From: Paenibacillus ihumii
GTDB lineage: Bacteria; Bacillota; Bacilli; Paenibacillales; Paenibacillaceae
DNA length: 64,000 nucleotides
Direction of reading: 5' to 3'
NCBI RefSeq assembly: GCF_001403875.1
Contig: NZ_LN884299.1
Coordinates: 992,117-1,056,116 of the forward strand
Of this stretch, positions 44,980-53,685 are shown one piece after another. How positions within the stretch are numbered: position 1 is the first letter of the stretch; the number at the start of each line of letters is the position of its first letter. Under the pieces are notes generated by a model that saw nothing but the letters and a program-made list of their open reading frames with translations, had not been told where the DNA came from and made no database searches. The translations under genes and the position numbers were made by a program.

Positions 44980-45692
44980 AAACGGTATGGATCGACGCGG
45001 GGCATGGAGGGAAAGATCCGGGAGCAACCGGAAATGGATTGAAGGAAAAAGATATTACTCTCCTTATTTCGCTTGCCATGAAGCAACAACTTGAAGCTCA
45101 GTATGCGGATGTGAAGGTACTGCTCTCACGGACGACAGATGCTGATATCACCTTAAAAGAGCGTACCAGCAAAGCCAATCAAGCGGGCGCTGATATTCTT
45201 ATCTCCGTTCACTGCAACGCCGGGGGTGGTGCCGGAGGATTCGAGTCTTACCGCTATACCTCGGCATCGGCGGCATCTAAATCTCTACAAGATATGCTGC
45301 ATAACGCAATTATGGCGGAGCTCAAGCCTTATAACGTCACTGACAGGGGCAAAAAGGCCAAAAATCTTCATATGCTTAGGGAAAGTAAAATGCCCGCGGT
45401 GCTGACAGAGAATTTGTTCGTTGATGTAACTGGCGATGCGAACAAACTGAAGCAGCAGGAGGTAATTGAAGCCATCGTCAAAGGACATGTAAAAGGTATT
45501 GCTCAATTTTTGAGATTGGAGCCTAAAGGAGGTAAACAGCGAGAAGCGGTTGATCCTGAAAAAACAAAGAACTGGAAAGAAAGCGGCCGCGAATGGCTCA
45601 TTGCGAACGCTGGGATCAGTCCGGACTGGAAAGCAACCGACCCGATCGATATCGGAACGCTGGGCACGATTCTCAGCAGATTGCAGAAGTAA
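44976..45692 (+). CDS. N-acetylmuramoyl-L-alanine amidase (endolysin)
   Basis: 238 residues of the Amidase_3 type. It has zinc ligands in WIDAGHGGKDPGA (His9), a Glu in LKEKDITLL and His in ILISVHCNAGG, and the catalytic Glu in AVLTENLFVDV. A ~50-residue C-terminal part (TKNWKESGREWLIANAGISP) looks like a short wall-binding or scaffold domain. It cleaves the lactyl-peptide bond of peptidoglycan for host lysis and ends the cluster. Confidence 0.9.
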   Translation: MKTVWIDAGHGGKDPGATGNGLKEKDITLLISLAMKQQLEAQYADVKVLLSRTTDADITLKERTSKANQAGADILISVHCNAGGGAGGFESYRYTSASAASKSLQDMLHNAIMAELKPYNVTDRGKKAKNLHMLRESKMPAVLTENLFVDVTGDANKLKQQEVIEAIVKGHVKGIAQFLRLEPKGGKQREAVDPEKTKNWKESGREWLIANAGISPDWKATDPIDIGTLGTILSRLQK

Positions 45693-45715
45693 ATTCCCAT
45701 AGCGCCTGGGAGTTT
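45691..45715 (+). terminator. Hairpin at the end of the lysis genes
   Basis: AAATTCCCA pairs with TGGGAGTTT around a seven-base loop directly at the amidase stop; the T-run is weak. Confidence 0.45.
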
Positions 45716-45917
45716 ACTCTTCAAGATTGCAGCTTTATTGTAGGACTTGTTATTTTGCAGTCGGTTACTTGTCTACCGTTTCCTCGATGCATGTCTATTA
45801 GTTGTCCCGCTCGCTATCTAATTGTCATTTATCACTATCCGCTATTCGCTGTCCATTATTCGTTAATCTCTAATCTTTTAATCTATAACAGCCACTCGTA
45901 TTTAGCTAGTTAGCTAG

Positions 45918-46110
45918 AACTAATTGTATTTGTTACATTTAAAAACTGCCGTTTATCGATGACAACATAAACTAGCTGCATTTCTTACAGTTAGAAATGA
46001 GATATGGAGGCTAGTCAGGCAAAATACCGTAAACTAAATGTAGGAATTACATTTACTTCGCAAAACTTACCCTTATTCGCCTAAGTAAATGTAGAATATA
46101 CATCTAGCGG
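45918..46110. repeat. Four degenerate 51-62 bp direct repeats with inner inverted repeats
   Basis: Units start near 45918, 45970, 46032 and 46083 with AACTAATTGTA, AACTAGCTGCA, AACTAAATGTA and AAGTAAATGTA, each followed by a partner such as TTACATTTA or TTACAGTTA. The third has a perfect TAAATGTA/TACATTTA inverted repeat. The rest of 45716-46243 shows no gene. Confidence 0.5.
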
Positions 46111-46243
46111 ACGTCCTCCCATACTAGACTACCAGCTTGCAGGCGAGTCGCAGTAATTATTACCCATGGCTAAGCCTGAATCTAAAGGAACAAAGGATTA
46201 GCAACCCCATTGATCTCAAGACGCAGACTCCCTGTAAGTTTCT

Positions 46244-46366
46244 TTAAGACCAATACACGCTAAACAGAATGTACGCCACATATGCACACCCCATCAGTAT
46301 GCAAAATGCAATAATCCACAAAATCCCCTTCCCTTTGCCTCGATATCTTTCGCCAAGCTTCCACAT
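46244..46366 (-). CDS. Small membrane protein (40 aa)
   Basis: An ATG at 46366, below GAAAGGGGAC, encodes MWKLGERYRGKGKGILWIIA... with a basic N-terminus and one long hydrophobic helix (ILWIIAFCILMGCAYVAYIL) before a TAA. The positive-inside layout and the ribosome site support a genuine small membrane protein. No homologue is recognised. Confidence 0.5.
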   Translation of the reverse strand: MWKLGERYRGKGKGILWIIAFCILMGCAYVAYILFSVYWS

Positions 46367-46516
46367 GATGCAGTCCCCTTTCAGTTTCACATGATCGATT
46401 TTCCCTTTAATACCCCATGCTTCTCCTCTCCCGCATACTATTCCTTAACGTTGCCTGACAAACGAGCCATCTTAAGGAAAAATCCGGGCAATCAGGCGCC
46501 CTTTTCCACTTGTTAA

Positions 46517-46538
46517 AGAACATAAGTTCGTATATAAT
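46517..46538 (+). promoter_or_regulatory. Promoter with possible LexA (SOS) box
   Basis: AGAAC-ATAA-GTTCG (46517-46530) differs by one base from the symmetric CGAAC-N4-GTTCG form of the Gram-positive LexA box. It abuts a perfect -10 TATAAT (46533-46538). A second weaker half-site GTTCT lies at 46549. Confidence 0.4.
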
Positions 46539-46570
46539 ACAAACAAATGTTCTTATCGGAGATGATTCTG

Positions 46571-46969
46571 GTGAAAAAATACATCAACCAAGTAGTCGAA
46601 ATTATTTACATGGATCGCAGCGGTCATATTACCCAGCGTTCGATTCATATTCATGCTGTTCATGGTGAACTGGTGCGGGCAACATGCCTGTCGACGGGAG
46701 CTCCAAGAGCCTTTAGAAAGGAACAAATCCTTGCTCTTCGTCCTGTAAAGCAAACTTCAAAGCAATTCGAAAAAATGAAGCTTTCTGCAGCTCATTCTGA
46801 AGACGTTCCTGTAAGCCATTTAGCAGCAGGCTATCCTGCAACTCATTCTGGAAACGTTCCTATAAACCACACAGCAGACTATCTTGTCAACCATCCCGCA
46901 AAACACTCTGCTATTCATCCTGCAAACCCATCTGCATCTGGGAAAGGAGGCAGCTATCATGCTTCCTGA
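46571..46969 (+). CDS. Small WYL-like protein with a His-rich repetitive tail
   Basis: 132 residues from a GTG nine bases after CGGAG. The first ~60 residues (VEIIYMDRSGHITQRSIHIH, VRATCLSTGAPRAFRKEQIL, then ALRPV) follow the WYL-type pattern found in ligand-sensing transcription factors. The tail repeats short units such as AAHSEDVPVSHLAAGYPATH and SGNVPINHTAD, rich in H, P and A. It overlaps the next gene by 11 bases and probably forms a two-gene unit with it. Confidence 0.6.
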   Translation: MKKYINQVVEIIYMDRSGHITQRSIHIHAVHGELVRATCLSTGAPRAFRKEQILALRPVKQTSKQFEKMKLSAAHSEDVPVSHLAAGYPATHSGNVPINHTADYLVNHPAKHSAIHPANPSASGKGGSYHAS

Positions 46970-47243
46970 TTTAGAACGCAAACTGCTGCGAATCATTCAC
47001 AACTTTTGGTCGCAGCGCCGCCGCATGCCTACCCTAAAGGAACTTGAACGTACAACTGGCAGGGAGGAGCGGGTGATCTTAACAGCCATAGGAAGGCTGG
47101 AAAGCGATGGATACCTCCAATGGCCGGACAAACCCAAATTAGACAGCTTGAGGCTGGTGAATGCTCCAGGGGCGGGGGAACAAGCTAAAGCTAGGCCGCG
47201 TGGGGGATTGCGCAGCGATATCGATTACTGGACGAATTATTGA
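46959..47243 (+). CDS. Small winged-helix DNA-binding protein
   Basis: 94 residues from an ATG behind AAAGGAGG. LLRIIHNFWSQRRRMPTLKE, LERTTGREERVILTAIGRLE and SDGYLQWPDKPKL form a winged helix like the LexA N-terminal domain, but the peptidase domain is missing. With the preceding WYL-like protein it could act as a split regulator. Confidence 0.65.
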   Translation: MLPDLERKLLRIIHNFWSQRRRMPTLKELERTTGREERVILTAIGRLESDGYLQWPDKPKLDSLRLVNAPGAGEQAKARPRGGLRSDIDYWTNY

Positions 47244-47323
47244 AGATTACATATAAATGGAGCTATTGAGGATAAAAAATACTTGCCTTTTCAGAGGAGC
47301 AGCTTTAGAATCTAAGTAAGAAC

Positions 47324-47335
47324 TTGTACGTACAA
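47324..47335. promoter_or_regulatory. AraR operator A upstream of araA
   Basis: TTGTACGTACAA, a perfect 12-base palindrome matching the core of Bacillus AraR boxes. Confidence 0.85.
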
Positions 47336-47365
47336 TCAATGTTCACTTTGTATTTTAAGTTGTGA

Positions 47366-47377
47366 TTGTATATACAA
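47366..47377. promoter_or_regulatory. AraR operator B upstream of araA
   Basis: TTGTATATACAA, palindromic, exactly 42 bases centre to centre from operator A, a spacing that allows two AraR dimers on one DNA face. Confidence 0.8.
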
Positions 47378-47428
47378 GTTAGCAGGTTATTACTTAAGAG
47401 ACTAATCACTCTGGGAGGCGTTAATGCA

Positions 47429-48916
47429 ATGAATTTGAAACCGTATTCATTTTGGTTTGTAACAGGAAGTCAGCACTTGTATGGTCCGGAGACGCTGGAA
47501 GAAGTAGCCGATCATTCGCGCATCATTGCCGAGCAGCTGGATAAAGATCCTGTATTTGCTCAATCCATCGTTTTTAAGCCGATCGTAACTACGCCGGATG
47601 AAATTTATAAATTAATTGTTGAAGCGAACAGCGATGCATCCTGCGCAGGGATCATTACGTGGATGCACACGTTCTCCCCGGCCAAAATGTGGATCCGCGG
47701 CCTGTCTCAGCTGCAGAAGCCGCTGCTTCATTTTCATACGCAATTCAACCGCGACATCCCTTGGGAAACGATTGACATGGACTTCATGAACCTGAACCAG
47801 TCCGCGCACGGCGACCGGGAATATGGTCACATCGGTGCCCGTCTTGGCATCGCCCGCAAAATCGTTGTCGGTCACTGGGAGGACGCGGAGGTTCGTCAGG
47901 ATATTGCCGGATGGATGCGGACAGCCGTCTCCTATGCAGAGAGCCGCAGCCTGAAGGTAGCTCGCTTTGGGGATAACATGCGCGAGGTAGCGGTAACCGA
48001 AGGCGACAAGGTTGAGGCGCAAATCCAGCTTGGCTGGTCGGTGAACGGGTACGGCATCGGCGATCTAGTACAACTGGTAAATGAAGTAAGCGATGCTGAA
48101 GTAAAGGCGCTTCTTGATGAATATGCTGAGAAATACACGATTACCAAAGAAGGCTTGAGCGCTGGTCCGGTTCGCGACTCGATCGCTTATCAGGCCCGCC
48201 TTGAAATTGCGATGAAACGGTTCCTTGAAGCAGGCGGCTTCGGTGCGTTCACCACGACATTCGAGGATTTGCATGGCCTCAAGCAGCTTCCGGGCTTGGC
48301 CGTACAGCGCTTGATGGAAGCCGGCTACGGCTTCGGGGGCGAAGGCGACTGGAAGACCGCTGCATTGACGCGCGTGCTTAAAGTGCTCGCTGACAATAAG
48401 AATACTTCGTTCATGGAGGACTACACGTACCATTTTGAGCCAGGCAACCATATGATTCTAGGCGCGCACATGCTGGAGGTCTGCCCGACGATCGCTGCCA
48501 CGAAGCCGTCGATTGAGGTTCATCCGCTGGGCATCGGCGGCAAGGAAGATCCGGCACGCATCGTCTTCGATGGTCAAGACGGCCCGGCGGTCAATGCGTC
48601 CCTCGTGGATCTCGGCCACCGCTTCCGCCTGCTCGTCAATGTGGTGGATGGAGTCAAGGTAGAGAAGCCGATGCCGAAGCTGCCGGTTGCCCGCGTACTG
48701 TGGAAGCCGCAGCCGTCGCTTAGAGAATCCGCGGAAGCCTGGATCCTTGCAGGCGGTGCTCACCATACGGTGCTCTCCTACAACATCACGGCGGATAACC
48801 TGTCGGATTGGGCAGAGATGGCCGGAATCGAGGCCGTCATTATCGATAAGGATACTTCGCTGCGCCGGTTCAAGAACGAGCTCCGCTGGAGCGATATGGC
48901 ATATCGTCTGCGTTAA
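47429..48916 (+). CDS. araA: L-arabinose isomerase
   Basis: 495 residues from the ATG at 47429 behind GGGAGG; the upstream extension to 47366 would overlap operator B. It begins [19 protein letters not shown] and contains the family's [50 protein letters not shown] and the metal-binding [20 protein letters not shown]. It converts L-arabinose to L-ribulose with Mn2+. It is the first gene of an ara cluster preceded by two AraR boxes. Confidence 0.97.
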   Translation: MNLKPYSFWFVTGSQHLYGPETLEEVADHSRIIAEQLDKDPVFAQSIVFKPIVTTPDEIYKLIVEANSDASCAGIITWMHTFSPAKMWIRGLSQLQKPLLHFHTQFNRDIPWETIDMDFMNLNQSAHGDREYGHIGARLGIARKIVVGHWEDAEVRQDIAGWMRTAVSYAESRSLKVARFGDNMREVAVTEGDKVEAQIQLGWSVNGYGIGDLVQLVNEVSDAEVKALLDEYAEKYTITKEGLSAGPVRDSIAYQARLEIAMKRFLEAGGFGAFTTTFEDLHGLKQLPGLAVQRLMEAGYGFGGEGDWKTAALTRVLKVLADNKNTSFMEDYTYHFEPGNHMILGAHMLEVCPTIAATKPSIEVHPLGIGGKEDPARIVFDGQDGPAVNASLVDLGHRFRLLVNVVDGVKVEKPMPKLPVARVLWKPQPSLRESAEAWILAGGAHHTVLSYNITADNLSDWAEMAGIEAVIIDKDTSLRRFKNELRWSDMAYRLR

Positions 48917-48998
48917 TGGCCTGAGAGATCCCGTTTCCGCGCGTTCCCCGGCCTATGATACAATAGCGGATATAACAAGAGCAATTTGGCTGAGGTGA

Positions 48999-50123
48999 AT
49001 GATGAGTAATCGGCGGATTCCAAAATATTTGCAGCTCAAAAACGAGCTGTTGTCATGGTTCGAAACGGGAAAGCTCCAGCCCGGACAACAGGTTCCATCG
49101 GAGAATGAAATATCCGAGCAGTTCGGCATTAGCCGGCAGACGGTGCGTCAGACGTTCGGCGAATTGGAGAAGGAGGGCTGGCTGGAGCGGATTCAGGGCA
49201 AAGGCACCTTCGCGAGAAACCCATTGCGCCGAGAGGGCGAGCAGGTAAAGACGATCGGAATTATAACGACATATATTTCGGATTATATTTTTCCGCACAT
49301 CGTACGCGGCGCCGAGGCGGAGCTGCGGAGCAAAGGATACCGGCTGCTTCTATCGAGCACGGATAACAATAAAGAGAAGGAAATGGAGAGTCTCCAGTTG
49401 ATGACGAGCCAGCCGCTGAGCGGGCTTATCATCGAGCCGACCAAGAGCGCGGAGGGCAACCCGAATTTAAGCTACTTCCTGTCGCTGCAGGAGAAGGGCA
49501 TTCCGTACCTGATGATCAACGAGAAGTATCGCGAGCTGGAATGTCCTTGCCTGAAGGTGGATGACGAGCTTGGCGGTTATTTAGCTGCACGACATCTGCT
49601 GGAAAAGGGACACACCTCTATCGTCGGGTTCTTTAAGCGGGATGACCTGCAGGGGGTAAATCGCCTTAAAGGTTTTCTGGCGGCGCACCGGGAGTTCGGG
49701 ATCAGTGTATCTCCCCAACGGGTAGTAACTTACACGACGGAGGAGAAGGAAGAGGCCCCTTTCAGCCAGGCTGTACGGCTGCTGCAGCAGGATGAGGAAG
49801 GGCGCCCGACCGCCTTCGTATGCTACAACGATCAGTTGGCGGTCGTCCTGATGGAGGCCATTCAGCAGAGCGGCCTGCGTGTTCCGGAAGATGTCTCGGT
49901 CATCGGCTTCGACGATTCCTCCCTGGCGCTCGCTTCCGGCACGAAGCTGACAACGCTGACGCATCCAAAGACGGAGATGGGTGAGCTGGCAGCCCGGCAG
50001 CTTATCGGAATGATCGAGCAGGGGCTGGTGTTTGAGGACACCATTTTCAAACCGGAAATCGTTGAGCGGGAATCCGTACAAAGAAGGAGACAGGCGAACG
50101 AAGAAGTGGAAATGCACAGCTAG
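48999..50123 (+). CDS. araR: Arabinose regulator AraR (GntR-type DNA-binding, LacI-type sensor)
   Basis: 374 residues. A GntR winged helix (NEISEQFGISRQTVRQTFGE, LEKEGWLERIQGKGTFA) is joined to a LacI/GalR-like sensor (IGIITTYISDYIFPHIVRGA to VIGFDDSSLALA), the unusual chimera known from Bacillus AraR. It represses ara genes at TTGTACGTACAA-type sites until L-arabinose binds. GAGGTGA precedes the two possible ATGs (48999/49002). It lies inside the ara cluster, between araA and araD, rather than divergent from a transporter. Confidence 0.93.
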   Translation: MMSNRRIPKYLQLKNELLSWFETGKLQPGQQVPSENEISEQFGISRQTVRQTFGELEKEGWLERIQGKGTFARNPLRREGEQVKTIGIITTYISDYIFPHIVRGAEAELRSKGYRLLLSSTDNNKEKEMESLQLMTSQPLSGLIIEPTKSAEGNPNLSYFLSLQEKGIPYLMINEKYRELECPCLKVDDELGGYLAARHLLEKGHTSIVGFFKRDDLQGVNRLKGFLAAHREFGISVSPQRVVTYTTEEKEEAPFSQAVRLLQQDEEGRPTAFVCYNDQLAVVLMEAIQQSGLRVPEDVSVIGFDDSSLALASGTKLTTLTHPKTEMGELAARQLIGMIEQGLVFEDTIFKPEIVERESVQRRRQANEEVEMHS

Positions 50124-50153
50124 GGTCCGATTCGGACTCTAGCAGCATATAAC

Positions 50154-50165
50154 TTGTACGTACAA
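50154..50165. promoter_or_regulatory. AraR operator downstream of araR
   Basis: TTGTACGTACAA, identical to operator A, 31 bases past the araR stop. Confidence 0.75.
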
Positions 50166-50256
50166 TATGTATTGATTTGATTGGACATTTGCATTTTGGT
50201 CTGACTAGAACTTTGATCTGACTAGATAAGATGAACTATTGAAATGAATGTGAAGC

Positions 50257-50268
50257 AAGTACGTACAA
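50257..50268. promoter_or_regulatory. Weaker AraR-like site
   Basis: AAGTACGTACAA, ten of twelve bases of the palindrome, about 103 bases from the previous site. Confidence 0.45.
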
Positions 50269-51116
50269 TTTTCCTTCAATCGCTGCTGCTTCTGGATTTC
50301 TTGGATGATACTAAAATGCCGTACCACGTACCATAAGATGCATATACCAAACTGTGCTGTATTAAATGGAATGCAGGTATCTAATTAGGCTCTAAACAAT
50401 TGTTTTAGGGAATTAGATGGATTTATATACCTAAGATTAAGGAGCTAGTCCAATCATTGGCGATGTTCCATCATATAACTACATGAAATCCATTTAAATC
50501 TATGTTTCCTTTCGTACCGTAGAAACTAACGGCTATAAATCCATTTATTTTAAGTTGAACGATAAAAATGGGTACGAGGCAGGAGGCAAGTACGTAAACT
50601 GTTCCTACGACGCTGTGTCTCCAGATCCCTTGGATGGTTAGGTTCATGGAATGGTACAGATACATTGGATGATATAGGTTCATGGGATGTTTTCTCTTGA
50701 CTGCCTCTCAAATTTTTGAGTTCAGTTCATTTTATATGGATATTTGCAATTTCATTTTGACTGATCCTTCAGTTTGAACTAACACTGGATACTTGTAGAT
50801 TACTCAACTAGATACTTGTACTTGCAGTTTGATCTAACTAGATACTGATAACTCTGGGATCTTTGCAGTTTGATCGGATTGGATACTTGATTTATAGAAC
50901 TGATTTATAGAACTGGCTCATAGGCCGGGTTCTAGATCTGACTCTGCTTTTCTGATCCCAGGATTAGGTAACTGCAATAGATGATTTTAGAGGAAACTTC
51001 GAGCTAAGCAATGGTGATATACAACGCACAAAGCAATGATAGGCTACAGGTTCAAAGAACTGTGCAATGATGAGGTGCATGTTCAAAAAATGATGAGACG
51101 AAAGGAGTGACCGCGT

Positions 51117-51806
51117 ATGTTGGAGGCGCTTAAACAGCAGGTTCTGGAAGCGAACCTGGAGCTGCCCAAGCACGGGCTGGTTACATTTACATGGGGGAAT
51201 GTCAGCGGGATTGACCGGGAAAGCGGACTGTTCGTCATTAAGCCGAGCGGCGTGCCGTACGAGGAATTGAAAGCGGAAGATATGGTCGTCGTCGATCTGG
51301 AAGGGAATGTCGTTGAGGGCAAGCTGCGGCCATCCTCCGATACCCCGACCCATATGGTATTGTACCGGTCTTTTCCGGATATCGGCGGGGTAGTGCACAC
51401 TCATTCCCCTTGGGGAACGAGCTGGGCGCAGGCCGGAAAGGCGCTGCCGGCTTACGGGACGACGCATGCGGATTATTTCTATGGAGAAATCCCCGTGACA
51501 AGGCCGATGACGCGGGAAGAAATCGAAGGGGCGTATGAGCTGGAGACGGGCAACGTGATTGTGGAACGGTTCGCAGATCTCGATCCGAACCAGGTTCCGG
51601 GTGTACTGGTGCATGCCCACGCCCCTTTTGTATGGGGCAAGGATGCCCATAATGCGGTTCATAATGCGGTCGTTCTCGAGGAAGTAGCGAAGATCGCGGC
51701 ACGCATGCTGATGCTGAATCCGGAGGCGGCTCCGATGGATCAGACGCTGCTGGATCGCCATTTCCTGCGTAAGCACGGAGCCAAGGCGTATTACGGACAA
51801 CAATAA
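51117..51806 (+). CDS. araD: L-ribulose-5-phosphate 4-epimerase
   Basis: 229 residues of the class II aldolase/epimerase family. It shows [20 protein letters not shown] (substrate phosphate loop), [14 protein letters not shown] (zinc His pair), [13 protein letters not shown] and [13 protein letters not shown] (third His). It converts L-ribulose-5-P to D-xylulose-5-P, the last step before the pentose phosphate pathway. ATG follows AAAGGAGTGA. Confidence 0.95.
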   Translation: MLEALKQQVLEANLELPKHGLVTFTWGNVSGIDRESGLFVIKPSGVPYEELKAEDMVVVDLEGNVVEGKLRPSSDTPTHMVLYRSFPDIGGVVHTHSPWGTSWAQAGKALPAYGTTHADYFYGEIPVTRPMTREEIEGAYELETGNVIVERFADLDPNQVPGVLVHAHAPFVWGKDAHNAVHNAVVLEEVAKIAARMLMLNPEAAPMDQTLLDRHFLRKHGAKAYYGQQ

Positions 51807-51997
51807 TGGGATATGGGACGAAAGGTTTTTTCTAGCCAACAATATGGAATATGGAACGAAGGGTTTTTTCTAGCCAATATAAAGCGATATGGAACGAAGG
51901 GTTTTTTTCTAGCCAATATAAAGCGATATGGAACGAAGGGTTTTTCTCTAACCAATATAATGGGATACGGAACAGGAGGTTTTTTCTATGGCTAACA
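51807..51997 (+). repeat. Five ~38 bp tandem copies of the araB ribosome-binding region
   Basis: Units of the form 'GATATGGAACGAAGGG-T6-CTAGCCAATAT-AAAGC' repeat four times; the fifth, 'GATACGGAACAGGAGG-T6-CT-ATG-GCTAACA', is the real araB start. In the first four the start codon is lost (CTATGGC has become CTAGCC) and the Shine-Dalgarno is weaker. Confidence 0.8.
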
Positions 51998-53658
51998 AGT
52001 ATACCATCGGGGTGGATTACGGAACGCAATCAGGCCGGGCGGTACTGGTTGATTTATCGAATGGCCGCGAGGTGGCGGATCACGTAACCCCGTATCCTCA
52101 TCATGTTATCGATGAGCAGCTGCCGGGCTCCGGCATCAAGCTCGAGCATGACTGGGCGCTGCAGCATCCTGGCGATTATCTGGAGGTGCTGCGCAATTCC
52201 GTGCCGGCGGTCATCCGGGAATCCGGGATCGATCCGGCAGACGTGATTGGGATCGGGATCGATTTCACGGCTTGTACGATGCTGCCGATCGATGAGCAGG
52301 GCCAGCCGCTCTGCTTCGATCCGAAGTACATCGATGAGCCGCACAGCTGGGTGAAGCTGTGGAAGCATCATGCGGCCCAGCCGGAAGCGGATAAGATCAA
52401 CGAAATCGCGGCGGAGCGCGGTGAGGCGTTTCTCCCGCGTTACGGCGGCAAAATTTCATCCGAATGGATGATCGCTAAGATATGGCAAATCCTCGATGAA
52501 GCGCCTGAAATTTACGAGCGTGCAGATATGTTCCTGGAGGCGACGGACTGGGTCATTTCGCAGATGACGGGCAAAATCGTCCGCAACAGCTGCACAGCGG
52601 GTTATAAAGCGATTTGGCATAAGCAGGACGGCTATCCGAGCAAGGAATATTTCAAAGCGCTTGATCCAAGGCTGGAGCATCTCACGGATACGAAGCTGCG
52701 CGGTGAAGTGATTCCGCTCGGCACGAATGCGGGCGGGCTGACCGAGCCCATGGCGCAAATGATGGGCCTCAAGCCGGGCATTGCGGTGGCTGTGGGGAAC
52801 GTGGACGCTCACGCGGCGGTGCCGGCGGTCGGCGTCGTTACGCCGGGCAAGCTCGTCATGGCGATGGGCACCTCGATTTGCCATATGCTGCTGGGCACGG
52901 AAGAGAAGCAGGTTGAAGGCATGTGCGGCGTCGTCGAGGACGGCATTATCCCGGGATTATACGGATATGAGGCGGGACAGTCCGCGGTGGGTGATATTTT
53001 TGAATGGTATGTGGAGGAGGCGGTTCCCGGCTACGTCAAAGAAGCCGCGGCCAAGGAAGGCATCGGCGTCCATCAGTGGCTGGAGAAGGAAGCCTCAGCT
53101 TATAAGCCCGGACAGACCGGATTGCTTGCACTGGATTGGTGGAACGGCAACCGTTCAGTTCTCGTCGATACGGATTTGACCGGCCTGATCCTAGGGATGA
53201 CTCTGCTTACGAAGCCGCAGGAAATTTACCGTGCGCTGCTGGAGGCTACAGCCTTCGGAACCCGCAAAATCGTAGATGCTTTCCATAACAATGGGGTTGC
53301 GGTCGATGCGCTGTATGCTTGCGGCGGATTGCCGCAGAAAAACCGCCTGCTGATGCAGATATATGCGGATGTTACGAACCGCGAAATCTTCGTCGCTGAT
53401 TCCAAGCAGACACCGGCGCTAGGCGCTGCGATGTTTGCGGCGGTAGCCGCCGGGGAAGAGACTGGCGGCTATAATACGATCCTTGATGCCGCCGAGCGCA
53501 TGGCACGGGTGAAGGAGGAGACGTTCAAGCCGATTCCGGAGAACGTGGAAATTTATGAGCGTCTATACCAAGAATACAGCAAGCTGCACGATTATTTTGG
53601 CCGCGGCGAGAACGACGTGATGAAGCGGCTTAAGAGCATCAAGAAATCTACGGAGTAA
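51988..53658 (+). CDS. araB: Ribulokinase
   Basis: 556 residues of the FGGY kinase family. The N-terminal nucleotide/sugar lobe reads [20 protein letters not shown] with [15 protein letters not shown]. The C-terminal lobe has [28 protein letters not shown] and [20 protein letters not shown]. It phosphorylates L-ribulose at O5 with ATP. ATG after AGGAGG, the last of five duplicated leader units. Confidence 0.96.
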   Translation: MANKYTIGVDYGTQSGRAVLVDLSNGREVADHVTPYPHHVIDEQLPGSGIKLEHDWALQHPGDYLEVLRNSVPAVIRESGIDPADVIGIGIDFTACTMLPIDEQGQPLCFDPKYIDEPHSWVKLWKHHAAQPEADKINEIAAERGEAFLPRYGGKISSEWMIAKIWQILDEAPEIYERADMFLEATDWVISQMTGKIVRNSCTAGYKAIWHKQDGYPSKEYFKALDPRLEHLTDTKLRGEVIPLGTNAGGLTEPMAQMMGLKPGIAVAVGNVDAHAAVPAVGVVTPGKLVMAMGTSICHMLLGTEEKQVEGMCGVVEDGIIPGLYGYEAGQSAVGDIFEWYVEEAVPGYVKEAAAKEGIGVHQWLEKEASAYKPGQTGLLALDWWNGNRSVLVDTDLTGLILGMTLLTKPQEIYRALLEATAFGTRKIVDAFHNNGVAVDALYACGGLPQKNRLLMQIYADVTNREIFVADSKQTPALGAAMFAAVAAGEETGGYNTILDAAERMARVKEETFKPIPENVEIYERLYQEYSKLHDYFGRGENDVMKRLKSIKKSTE

Positions 53659-53685
53659 CGCCATCCGACTGGAGGTAAATTCAGC

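Larger units (their letters stand above)
50124..51116. other. Long araR-araD intergenic region
   Basis: Nearly 1 kb with no convincing gene. It holds two AraR-like sites (listed), a weaker similar sequence near 50587, a small GTCCG/CGGAC hairpin at 50125-50138, and many short near-repeats of 'TTTGATCTGACTAGATAC' type between 50200 and 50900. It looks like eroded DNA, perhaps where the other ara transporter or enzyme genes once lay. Confidence 0.5.

Noticed and set aside
27443..45692. Complete temperate prophage with attachment sites
   Set aside because: No integrase, terminase, portal, capsid or replication gene, and no convincing direct repeats at the borders.
45918..46110. CRISPR array
   Set aside because: Units are too degenerate, spacing is irregular, and there are no identical repeats or cas genes.
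51813..51995. A 60-residue repetitive peptide (repeats of YGTKGFFLANIKR) before araB
   Set aside because: It is a by-product of translating the DNA tandem repeats; several frames give equally repetitive peptides and no start site supports one.
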